This document shows, piece by piece, positions 12,262 to 28,333 of a stretch of DNA of 64,000 nt. The notes under the pieces were generated by a model. The model was not told where the DNA came from and did not search any database. It saw only the letters and a program-made list of their open reading frames with translations. How positions within the stretch are numbered: the first letter of the stretch is position 1; every line of letters begins with the position of its first letter. The DNA comes from Vitis vinifera (Eukaryota; Streptophyta; Magnoliopsida; Vitales; Vitaceae). Position numbers and translations under genes: made by a program. The stretch lies in NCBI RefSeq assembly GCF_030704535.1, contig NC_081820.1, positions 20,897,001 through 20,961,000 of the forward strand. Reading direction: 5' to 3'.

Positions 12262-15200
12262 GGCTATTCCCCTGTTTTTTCACAATTCAACTATAGGTTT
12301 CTCACTCTACAACTCTTTCTCTCTCTAGAATACACGTGAGAGAAGAAGGATACAGAAGATTCGGTGCAGTTGGTGAAGGGTTTAATGAGAGAGAGAGACA
12401 GTAGAGAGAGAGAGAACAGAGGAGGAGTTGGTGTGATTTGGGGGGGTGTTTCAGTTTTCTAACCGCCGCAGTGAAGGAAGAAACCACTACATCTGCTGCG
12501 GCAGCTATCAGCATTCCCTCATATTTCAGCCAATGGGAGTTTGCCACATCATGAAAACGAAAAAGCATTTTTTGAGCATCGCAATTTCTGCCATGTGGCA
12601 CTTATTGATTGGAAATCCATAACCCAGCCGTGGTGTTTGTAGCACTGAATCACTGGTGATCTACCTCATCTCCTACCGGGAATGTCCGTTTGCGATTAAT
12701 AAAACAGTTTCGGGTGGAGGCTCTTAGATTTAAATGGAATGGAACGGGTCGGGTCGGGTCGAACTCATTTACCCGGACTTTCATATTAAATAACACATTT
12801 TTAGATTTTTAACATAAATTTCAAAAAACAAAAATAAAATATATTTCGATAACAATATTTCAAAATATTATGGGTTGTTTGGAACTATATTTTAGAACAA
12901 TTTTATGTTTTTTAGAATAAAAAATACAAAAAACACATTTTCACAATTAAAAACTATTTTTTAATATTCAGAATAAAATATAATGCATTTTCAAAAAATA
13001 TCTTTTAATTGTTTTATATTATGCAAATAAAATATTAGATATAAAAATTATTTTAAAACATATTTAAAAATATTAAAAACATTTTAGGTTTTCAAACAAT
13101 TTTCAAAAACTAATTTTTGAAGACGTTATTACTAAAATAAATAAAGTGATAAAATGGAATTATAGTCATTAACGTGCCATTTAATACAATTTTGTTTTTA
13201 CTACCTTAAAAGTTGATAGATAAATAATTCTTTACTTATGTTTCTAATTTTGATAAATATTAAACATGTTTGTTAATTTAATTTTGTTTCTTGTCTTCAA
13301 AAATTAAAAACAAAAATTTTGATGCATAACCATATTAACAACTACCAAAAGCACTTTTTTTAATTTTTAAAATATCTTTGATGAATTTGAACATATTTTT
13401 AGAGATAAGTATTTAATTTTACTTTTTAATTTATAAAATGTGTTTTTATACACCCCAATGAAAAAAATCTTAATTCGGGAACACAAATTTATAAAATACA
13501 AATTTTAAACAATAATTTAAAAATAATTAACATTTCGGGTACTATTTTTAACCATTCTAGATATTATTTTTAACCAATTTAGGTATTATCTTTTAGCTGA
13601 TAAGTGTATGAAATTTAAATTATTTTTAAAAAAATTTTATTTTATGATTATTTTTATATGAGTGCATGAAAACTCACATATCGGTCATTGTGATGGTATA
13701 CTATTTACAAATTCCTAAAATTATAAAACTTTTTTATCTTTAGACCCGTTTCACTTTGTATCTTCAATTAGAACATGTGTTAGGTGGTGTTTATTTTTTT
13801 GGCTTTTTACTGAAAGCAATTTGTTTTCAAAATTTAGGTGGTTTGTTTTTCTACTTTTTCATAACTTATTATAAACTTTTTACTAAATAAAAAAAACCAA
13901 CAAATGTAGCTTTTGCTAAATAAAAAAAATAACATATTAGTTTTTCTTTACTTTTTAATACTTAATATTTAACACTATTAAACATTAAGGTTTTATTTAA
14001 AATTAAGTAAAAACAAACAAACACCACCTAACTTAGATGTTGACCATTATTCAACCACAAAGATATGATTTTGTAGTTCAACTAGATTTTTTTGTTGAGG
14101 TCTTTGAAACAACCTCTTCTCACCATAAAAAGCCTTTCTTTTTTGTTTTTGAATTATTTTGTCCAAAAAAATTTTTAATCAAGTTTTGATGATAACAAAA
14201 TTAGGTTAATAGTATTAATGGTCCAATCAAATTAGTTATTTTTGTGTTTTCAAGATATTAAGGTTAATTCAATCCAAATCAAGGGACAATCATATTTAAC
14301 AAAAACTTGATCATGTTGAAAATCTTTGAAAATTCATAAACCATTGTAAGATTGATTTTGTTGGTGCACTTAAGTTAATTAAAATATTTTTTGTTTTTAA
14401 TTATTTTAAATTCATCCTTTATTTATTTTAAATTGAATTTTGTTCGTAAATTTGAAGGAGTTAATGTTTTTCAATAAATCCTAATTTAAATTCTTATAAG
14501 AAAATGTTTAAAGGGTATATGATGTGCTAGAAGCCTTCTCGAGGTTTCTCGATTAATCTTAATTTGATTTTGAATCTACAGATACACTCAAATCAATCAA
14601 GGTGTAAGAAAACCAATTGAATTGGTTGTGCACCTGAGGTCCAAAATCTTAATTGTTTTTTGCATTCTATTTATTAAATTAATAATTTGATTTTTCATAT
14701 GATGTTAATTAGAATTATATATTATTAAGTAAATATTTAATTCTATATATCACAAATTATACTAATTATAATTTGGTATTATTTTCTCTTCTCCTCCTTG
14801 ACATCTTTTTTTTTTCTCAATATAATTATTACTTACATAGTTAAATTAGTAACTTATGTATTCCATTTTCACTATTTAATTTAAAAAATTATATATGTTT
14901 GAAAGTTTTTTTATTTATTTTTAACAATAAAAAATAAAAAAATATTCGGTTGTTAATTTTGTATTTTAAAATTTAATACAAGAATCTTATTCTTTAAAAT
15001 GAAAGAAAACTTATACTTTCTCATGAATGAAAATTAGAGTTAATGTAATTATTTTAAATTAATGTAATAATTTTTTAATTATGTTAGATATATATATATA
15101 TATTAATTTAGTATAAATTAAAAATAATAGCATATTTCTAAAAAAATTAAAAAAAATAATAAGGACATAAAAACTATAGATAGTAAATTATTTTAATTAT

Positions 15201-17339
15201 TTTTAATTAAGACAATGATATATTTAATCATTAAAATTTTTAATAAAAGACTTCATATATCATAGTGTCCTAATACATATTTTAATATTTAGTTCAATAT
15301 TAATTTTTAAATAAATTTGGGATATTGTATATCAAATAATATTAAATCAGTGAGGTTTTAACACGTAAAAGCTAAATTAATGAACAATATTTATTTTATT
15401 TATGTAAATATTAATAATAATTTATTAAATGATTATAAAAATTAAAAGTATATTCTTAATCATTATTCTTAATTAATAATATATATATTAAATTAATAAA
15501 TAATTTTTAGATATTTCTTTAAACTTATTTTACTTATATATGACAGAAATTATTTATAGTTTTTAATTTTTTTTTTTTTTTTTTTTTATGACAAACTTAG
15601 GTTAGCAATTCGAGCGGATGGTAATTTGGGCAGATTAGGTGGACCGGAAGGCTATGCACATCAAACCCATCTACTCGTCTGTCCAAGTCATGTCAAACAC
15701 GGATTAGACCGGCCCAAATTGCTGGCCAGATGAACCACACGTAAAAGATTTTTTTTGTTTTTTTTTTTTCCTTACTTTTATAATTATACTTTACAGAAAG
15801 CGTTTATAAATTGACATCACATAAAGCAATGGAGGAGATGAAAATAGAGAATGGACAATTCAAAACGCGGTCGTTTGTATTTTTGACTGGAGAACAAGTG
15901 GACAGGGAGTCAGACGTCGCCGTGTGGAAGATGAGGTGGAGACGTCATGATGGAGTGAATGGTTGGCTCAGACAGTTGGAGTGGTTCTGTCGCTTACATC
16001 CTACTCATCCTTTCCCCTTTCCTTCCACCTGGCTATTTCTACTAGTGGTCCCCACCATATTCAAGTGGGACCCTATATCCCCCCGCTAGTCCACCAGTTA
16101 ACTTGAACCACCCATTGCTTTTATTTTGAAAAGAAAATGGGAAATTTGTTTTTTTTTTTTTTTTTTCTCAAAAACTTGTGTCATTTTCATCTAATTGATG
16201 GAGGAGAATATAAAAAATTCAAAGATCTTACAATCCCATCTCATGTACCCAAGCTGGCATGATGCCACATTTTGTAAACGTAAACATCATTAACTGGTTT
16301 CACCAAGCATCCTTACTTTTTGGAGCCATGCCTTCCAAATCAACTGCCTCCCAACTCCTTTTCATGATGCCCAATACCAAGCGTGATTTTAAAATCTTAA
16401 CCTAAAAGTACCTACCTTAATCCATAATCCATAACTTAAATAATTGAAGGTATGGAAAAGCATCTCGCATGTTCGGTTTTTCTCTTGTTCGAATTTCACA
16501 CATACCACTTTTCATTATGTAAATATTATCCATTCTTGACATAATAATCTTTCACGATTTTAAAATCTATTTATATGATTAAAAAAAAAAGCCGTAAAAC
16601 TTTTTTCTCTATTCAACTTGAAAGTTCACTGAATGATTCCATGGAAACCAAATCTACCCATAGCCTGCATATCAAGCTTCATCCATGATGCTAGAAACCC
16701 AATTCGTCTACCAGTTGTTGGAGTCCGACGGTAGAGTTGGTGATATCATTGAGCTCAAAGATGCCTCATCTAAGCATGTTGGGGTGAGCACCATCGGAAG
16801 TCCGATGTCTTCAATACACCAGTTACCGAGGAAAGAGATTGAAGAAGTGGGCCACTTGGCCGACCTAAGTGGGTCCGAATCCTAGAAAACCCGACAAAGG
16901 CCCTAGGCCCAAAGCCTAGCAAGGAGTTGTACGCCATGAGACGTGAAAATCCAGCCTTATGAAGATCCGCTATTGCTTTGTAACCCGAGTAACAGTACCC
17001 TGCCATACATCCCTAGATCCTATGTGAAATTACCTGTTTGCCTTCTTCGTCAGCAAAAACCTTAGAAACAACACATATGATTAAAGAAAGGAAAGATTTC
17101 ACAACAGAGAGCATCTCCTAAAAATCCCTCCAAAACTGAAGTTGTAATCATTCGGATAGAATGCATAGTTGGAAGCAAAACAAGAACACAAGTCCATAAA
17201 AGAATACAAAACTCAACCACTTTCAACACAAATTCCACCACAGGAAAGATCCTACACAGACCTTAGATCAATCTCAATTCATACAAAATCTCCAGATAAT
17301 GCCAAATATGAGTCTGTAATTGAGGCAAGAGGAGGGTTT
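12262..17339. other. Intergenic region between the rhomboid and eL24 genes
   Basis: 12262 to about 12640 is promoter and leader of the rhomboid gene, GA/CT-rich. About 12860-13130 resembles the hAT-like MITE family. A separate MITE lies at 13780-14031. The segment from about 14165 contains the phrase GTTTTGATGATAACAAA, a word I associate with decayed plant LTR elements, but no ORF survives. The rest is AT-rich to about 15560. 15590-16160 is more GC-balanced, flanked by oligo-T tracts, and holds an unrecognised 92-residue open frame that I do not call a gene. 16600-17060 is also base-balanced without a recognisable product. Confidence 0.5.
13780..14031. mobile_element. MITE with TTAGGTGGTGTTT terminal inverted repeats
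   Basis: The left end TTAGGTGGTGTTTATTT is mirrored at the right end (AAACAAACACCACCTAA). The length is about 252 bp, AT-rich, with no ORF. Flanks give no clean target duplication: an 8-bp comparison including one more TIR base matches only 5 of 8, so superfamily is unassigned. Confidence 0.65.
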
Positions 17340-21540
<4,201 letters not shown>

Positions 21541-21567
21541 GGTTAGTGCTGGCTGCCGCAGAAGACT

Positions 21568-21671
21568 AAACCCTAGAAGAGAGATTTCAAGCTATATACG
21601 AATCTAGAGACGGGATGGGCCGGCCGGAACCCACGTTGAACACAGGAGTTTATTGGGCTTCAAGGGGCCCA
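21568..21671 (-). promoter_or_regulatory. eL24 promoter: telo-box and site II elements
   Basis: Within 130 bp upstream of the eL24 start codon lie AAACCCTAG (21568-21576, telo-box-like) and three TGGGCY site II words (21616-21621 and 21654-21659 on +, 21666-21671 on -). This pair is established as typical of plant ribosomal-protein promoters, where TCP and telo-box-binding factors act. No TATA box is seen. Function is inferred from motif content only. Confidence 0.75.
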
Positions 21672-22547
21672 ATAAAAGCATCTAATCTTATTCTCTATTT
21701 AGAATCCAAGTCCAAATGCAAGGTTGTACCTTATCTTCCATATGATTGCTGATTATTGGGGGCCCTTGTAAGATGGGGGTAGTGATTGACTCATCCTTGT
21801 GAATTTAGCCCATTGATAGGATCACATATATGTAACTGATTTCTTGATCTCATTTTCATATGATTGTTTATTACTATGTCTTCCATATAATTGTTGATGT
21901 TTTTAGCCTACCGAAGAAGAAAACTTTATTATTTTTTTTGTTATGAACCATTTTATTATAATATTATGCTTTTATTTCATAAATATTAATTTTTTTTTAA
22001 TAGGTGTTTTTATAGAGAGTCTTTCATATCATTGAAGCAGTTTTAGTTAATCATCATTAAATGAAGATGAAAATATAAAGTTCGAGACTAAAAGAGCTTT
22101 AAGAAAACGATCAGTTGTGTTTTTACTTCCATTATTAAGTGACTCGTCTATTAATAAGCAACGAGTATCTACATCATCGTTTGCACATTCATTTTTTATT
22201 TTAGAACTTTTAGATGGTTCATTTAATATATCTTATAAGTTTATATAGATGGAAAAACATGGATTGATTTCTTTATGCCATGTATTTCGATGAAAATGTT
22301 GACTTGCTGATAGTAAGCATTTAAATGATGAAGAGAAAATGTTTGTTTTTAATGACTATTAGTCCAAATCATAAGAAGCAGTTAATTAAGAATAAATTTC
22401 AACACCTGAGTTAGATAATGCATAATATATGACATGTAGTACTACCATCTCGTCTCTTCAATTACCATTTTTAAAAGATGAAGTTCAATACTACATCTAC
22501 ACACCACATGTCAAATAGAACCCTATCCCAAGAGAATCATCCCACAA

Positions 22548-22942
22548 TGTTAGCAACCACCTTCACAATATTCATGTAACCACATCCTATGTTGTGAAAA
22601 AACACAACAAAGAATAATAATAGAGATAAATGAATAAGAGAATGAAAATAATACATATAACCATTTACGTGGTTCGACCTGAAATTTGCATTTATGGGTG
22701 AAGACAAAGAAGAACTTCCACTATTGTTGAAGGAGATTACAACCTTACACCTCTCAAATCTACAAAAGAAAGTTTCATATAAGAAATTAAGTTTACAATG
22801 GACTAATATGTCTAAAAAAGATCCCATAAAATATTTCATTTATAATAAAATAGAAAACTCACTTACAAAAATATTTTGTATTAAGAAACTATCTATGCCT
22901 TTCCAAATGATTCAAAAATAGAATCTAAAACATTTTCCAACA
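22548..22942 (-). mobile_element. Possible solo LTR (degenerate)
   Basis: Starts TGTTAG and ends CCAACA on the plus strand, so it reads TGTTGG...CTAACA on minus, like many plant copia LTRs. The interior contains ATTTACGTGGTTCGACCTG and GAACTTCCACTATTG, words I associate with plant LTR retrotransposons. Length is about 395 bp. The 5-bp flanks (CACAA and TCCTA) do not match, so the boundaries or the call could be wrong. Confidence 0.4.
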
Positions 22943-23348
22943 TCCTATGTGGTACTATAAATATAAAAGAGTCAATTGGAAGGAAAAACTAAATTGTAAT
23001 TGGTAACTTTTATAATGCCAAAGGCTTTGAAGTAAAATTAAGTGGATAAAAAGTAGTGTAGATATTGCAAATGTGGCTTGCTTTGAGCATTTAAGGAGAT
23101 TTTGCTCCATGAAGAATAAAAAATCTAGCATTAATCTTAGCAAATAATAAAAGCAAATAGCATTAGTCTTTAATCTCAACTTAGTGACTTTTTATGGTTT
23201 TAATGGTTGGAAGTAATAATGAGAGTAGCTAAACAAGTTTTTTTGGGATAAAAGCAAAAAATAATAATTTATACCTAATTATATTTTAAATAAAATTATG
23301 TGACACAAGCACTCATACTTCCATAGATATCACAATTAAAAAGCTATC

Positions 23349-23992
23349 AATAAAAATGGGAGAATTATGTTTTAGGGGTAGATGGACCCCCAAATTAACA
23401 AAACGTCTATGTAACTCTTCAAATTGAGCCTAAGACTCAATGAAAGTATGGAAATTGAGTTGAAGGATATTATCCTTCAGTATTTCCAAAAATGTCATTT
23501 GTTGATTTTGAGAAAAAAATTAATATTTTTGAAAAATACTTTTATTTAATTTAATATTTTTAAAAAATATTTTTGATTTAATTTAATATTTTTAAAAAAT
23601 AATTTTATGTAATTTAATATTTTTTAAAAATGCTTTTATTTAATTTAATATTTTTTTAAAATAAATTTATTTAATTTAATATTAAAAAAAATATTTAATT
23701 TAATATTTTTGAAAAAAAAATATTTAATTTAATATTTTTGAAAAAAAAATATTTAATTTAATATTTTTGAAAAAATAAATAAATTTAATATTTTTGAAAA
23801 ATACTTTTATTTAATTTAGTATTTTTGAAAAAAAAATTATTGAAAAAAATTATTTAACTTAATTTTATAAAATATTTTATATGTGTTATCGTTACTATTT
23901 CATATCCTTCAACTCAATTTAAAAAGTTATATGGACCTTTTGTTAATTTGGGGGCTCATCTACCCCTAAAACACAATTCTCCCAATAAAAAT
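23349..23992. mobile_element. MULE-like MITE with perfect 9-bp target duplication
   Basis: Terminal inverted repeats of about 45 bp begin GGGAGAATTRTGTTTTAGG on both strands (element 23358-23983, 626 bp). The flanking direct repeats AATAAAAAT (23349-23357 and 23984-23992) are identical and 9 bp long, the Mutator-superfamily size. The interior is a tandem array of a TTTAATATTTTTGAAAAA-type unit with no ORF, so it is non-autonomous. Confidence 0.88.
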
Positions 23993-26900
23993 TAGGAGGA
24001 AATAAAAATTTGTATAACAAATATGGTATTTCTTTCTTTATGTTTTTACTTAATACCAAATGCAATTTGCTTTCAAATTTTAACTAATTATTTTTCAATT
24101 TTTCTTAACTTTCATCTTATTTTTCAATATTTTTAATTGAATATAAAAAAAATTAAAATATGTGATTTTTTTCTTAATATAAAAAATTAATTGATTCAGC
24201 AATGCATATCCCATTTTTGTACAGTAGGGTTATGAAAATCCACGAGAAGCTATTGGATATATCATATGTGTCAATTGTCATTTAACTAATAAACTCATAG
24301 ATATTGAAGTTCCACAAGTGATACTTCCTCGTACCAATTGAAGCAATTGTTTGAATTCCTCGTAATATGCAATTGAAACAATTGTAATAACTTATACTTA
24401 ATGGAAAGTTATAATATAAGAGAGTAATGCTATAAATCACATAAATCAAAATTTTAAATTTACTTCTTCAAATTGGCAAAAGAAAAAATTATCCTTGGTT
24501 TTTACAATAGTTTTCATCTATTTCATTGGAGAAGTAAACATAAAAAGTTCATTTGTATGTTTAGGGAAGTTTTTTTTGTTTTTTTCTCTCTCTCTCTCTC
24601 TTTTATTTTATTGATGGCTGGTGTAATTCAAGGATTAAAAACATCAAAGCAAAAGTTCATATAAGCTATGGAGCCATCTATTTATTTACTTATAAGAATT
24701 TCCTAGTCCTGTTATGCCTATTGTATGATAATAAAATACAATGTTTGGGTCCCCAAACATTGAGCAACCTACAAAGCAAATATTATTATAAAAAAATATG
24801 AAAAAAAAATTAAAATAAATTAATTTTATATATAATGACGATGGATAGGACAAGACAATACATGAACCCGCCTCAACTCTATATCAGGTTTTTCTAAAAA
24901 TAAAAATCCTAAACACACCCTTAATCCATTTATTTAAATTTAAAATTCATCCAATTAAAAATAAGTGCCAAAAAAAAAAAAAAAAAAAAAACTTGCCTCA
25001 TTGCTATCCTACCAAGTAGTTCATCAATTTTATTTTATTTTTTAAAATTCTTTATGCTATTGATTTATTTATCAACTTCATCAAAAGTTTTGTAGTTTCA
25101 TTCGTGATCAATGTTTACATTTCTTATGTATAAAATTTTTCACAAAAAAATTATTAATTTAAGCATTAATTACACTATTATAGAAATGAATGTGAAAAGT
25201 AAATAACAAAATAAGTGATAGTAAGAAAATAAATTAACTTTTAATATTATTCTAGAATATTATAGGAAATAATGAATTCAAAATACATGTAAATGGAGAT
25301 TTAAATTGGTGATGAATTGTGATTTTTTTTTTTTTGGATAAGAAAAAATTAATTCATACTTTGAAATACAAGGTAAAAACTAAATTAATAAATATAAAAT
25401 ATAAGGTAATAACTTAATTAGTATTATAAGATTCAAGATTATAACAAATATAAGATAGTAACTTAATTATTATAATGAGATTATATAATTACTTAAATAT
25501 TGATATAATTTAATTACTTTATTGATGAAATTTAATAATTTAATGGTAATTTGAGAAAATCAATATTTCACATCAAGGTACCCCAAGAAGATAGCAAATA
25601 AGATATTAAGGAATTGCAATAATATAGCAAATTTTGAGCAAGCTATTAATTGACTTAATTAATAATAGTAATTTTACTTTTTAATTCTATATACCCACTT
25701 TTATAATTTTTCCCTTTTTCTTGAAATATTGTTTCATATCTCTTTTTTAGGTATGGTTTAATATAATTTTTACAATTATGGTGTTATTTTAAATCTTATC
25801 ATTTGTGTCATTATGAACACTTGGTTTTCTATACAAATATTTCCTTAAGCAAAATTATAATTTACATGCAATAAATTAAATATATATATTTTTTTATTTG
25901 TGATAGTTCAATAAGGATATTTTTAAGATTTTGTTACCATTCTTTTTGCATGCAACAAGTTTCTCATACAACAGGATTATTAAAGAATATAAATCCAACT
26001 TTTAGTTTTATATCTTATATTGATTGTAACTATTTTCGAAAATAATTGTAAAAAAATAGTTTACGAAAATTGTTATCTAATTTTTATGGAACAAAAGTTT
26101 ATTTGAAAAATTAAAATATTTTTAACCTGTTTTTAATGTTTTAAAAATAAAATTTATATCTAATGTTTTATTTTTAATCATTTTACATGTTTATATAATT
26201 ATTTCTTAAAACATGTTTTCTATTAAAAAAATTAAAAAAAAATTGAAAATACCATGTTTTCTATTATTAGGATCATAAAATGGAAAATAGTTTTTAGTTG
26301 TCAAATATTTTTTTTATTCTAAAAAAATAGAAAACTGATGTTAAAAACAATTCCCAAATAGGTCATAACATTTTCTATCTTTTAAGAGTATGTTGGACAA
26401 CGTTTTTAGAAAACACTTATAGCATAAAAAAGTATTTTTAGAAAAAAAAATTAGGTGTTTTAATAAGATTTAGAAATTTTTTTAAAAAAGTTTAAAAATT
26501 ATTTATAATGTTTTTTTTAATAAACATTTGATAAGTGATTTTCTTAAAACCATTTATAGTGAAAACACTTTTATTAAAAACATTTCAAATAAAAATACTA
26601 TCAAACACACTTTAAGTCTTATATCACGATAAGATATAAATATAATTTGAAATGTCTGTATAATTATTAAATTAATACCTAAAGATATTTTTTCGATAAA
26701 TGTTTAATTTTACTGTCTAAAGGTACCTAAAATTTATTTATATTTAAATAAATATGAATAATATTTATTTTCATTCTTAATATGAAAATTCAAAAAAAAA
26801 ACATCAAACTTGACCCAAAAAGTGAGTAGTCTTGGGTGATGAATAAATATGATTAAATCCCACTTAAATTGATTTTTTGATACATTTAATTTAAAATTTT

Positions 26901-27439
26901 GACTTAAATTAAAAGAATAATTTAGAAAATAAATATTGTGAACTTTGAAATAAATGGTGGAGGGTTGACATAATATACTTTAAAAAAAAGAAAAAAAACA
27001 TATTGATTATTCCTTTTTTATTTTTTGTGAGTAACACCTACTGTTTTAATTGATAATGCTGACAAGGACTGCAGGATTTAGAGACGTTACACGTAGGAAA
27101 CAGAGGATGTGCCCAAATCCCACTTCGGATCCTGCAAGACCCTTTCTGGATTTTTCAGAATCCCCTGTACCACATTGGGAAATTACTAAACTGACCCGAC
27201 GTATTCTTAAAAAAAATTCGGAAACGTGTGGGTCCGACTGACATTTTCTGAGGTGTCATGTTTTGATTACAGGCTCAACGACTTGGAAAGGGAGATGGAA
27301 TCCGTGGTCTCAGACTCTCAGCAAAGCACCAGGGGGGGCTCCCATGCGTTGGTCCACACGCTGGGGGCGCGTGAAGATAAAAATTTAGGACAGGTGTTTT
27401 GGGATTTTGTGTGGGCCCCCCTCACGCCACCACCTTCTC

Positions 27440-27449
27440 TATATAAAGC
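27440..27449 (+). promoter_or_regulatory. TATA box for the HD-ZIP IV gene
   Basis: CTATATAAAG in a GC-richer promoter segment. Transcription would begin around 27470-27480, followed by an inferred untranslated leader exon ending at the GTATAA donor near 27695. Assignment to the HD-ZIP gene is inferred from orientation and from the splice acceptor at 30863-30864. Confidence 0.6.
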
Positions 27450-27474
27450 ACACCATTTTCCTCTCCAATTTCCT

Positions 27475-28285
27475 CAGTTCTGATTTTCCATTTTTGTTGC
27501 GAGAAAGCAGATTTTGAGAGTGGATTTGCCAATGATTTTTGCTGCGAGAAAACAAAAACAAAAACAAAAATCAGAAGGCCAGACGTTTTGTTTTAAGGTT
27601 TCGTTTCGTTTCTCTGCAGGGTCGACAGAAAGTGTGTTGGAAAAACACTTTCCACTAGTGTTTTCTTAAGCCAGCTTCCCCCATCATCTTCCAGGTATAA
27701 TTTTTTTGTTTTGGAAAATGATAAAGCTTGCTTTAAATGAGTTATCTTATCTGATCTACTCATTGGTGTGTTTGATGCTTACACATAATGACATGACAAA
27801 TTTGTTTTAAATATTTTCTTATTAGATTTTTTATTGCTCAATTATCTGTTTGTTTGATCAACTTTGATCATAGCGTTACTATTTGATTTAATTGTTCATT
27901 TTTTTTCATGATTATAATAACATTTTCTATGGTTTTTTTTATTATAAGATCACTGATCTTGTATAACAAAACTTGTCAAATTTAAAATTTTCATTTTATA
28001 TAGTCCATTTTAAAGATTTATAAAACTAAATTTTTTTTGTAAGGATGACAACGGAGGGGGTTTGAGACGCGTGAATCCCATTCCAACTTTGTCATGTTTA
28101 TTCAAAATATTTCTCATCCATGTCTCATTAAAAACATTAAACGGGGTAGAAGGGTATGAAAACTTTTTATATTCACTCCATCCTACCTCATTTTAATTTT
28201 TTATTTTGAAAATTTGTTAATTATATTAAAATAAATATATTAATTAAAATATTATAATTTTTTATAACTTATTTTAAAAATGTTT

Positions 28286-28333
<48 letters not shown>

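Larger units (their letters stand above)
21672..27439. other. AT-rich intergenic region between eL24 and HD-ZIP genes
   Basis: No gene recognised. It contains a possible solo LTR (22548-22942), a MULE-like MITE (23358-23983), a CT microsatellite near 24583-24602, a poly-A tract near 24969-24990, and MITE-like AT-rich segments at about 26030-26360 and 26385-26610. 27050-27440 becomes GC-richer and is probably the HD-ZIP promoter. Confidence 0.55.

Noticed and set aside
12302-12601. 99-codon minus-strand open frame upstream of the rhomboid start
   Set aside because: It overlaps the CT-rich leader and promoter, has no domain and is not in continuous frame with the rhomboid exon.
15811-16089. 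92-codon open frame in a GC-richer patch
   Set aside because: No recognisable family or motif; the patch may be an old repeat.
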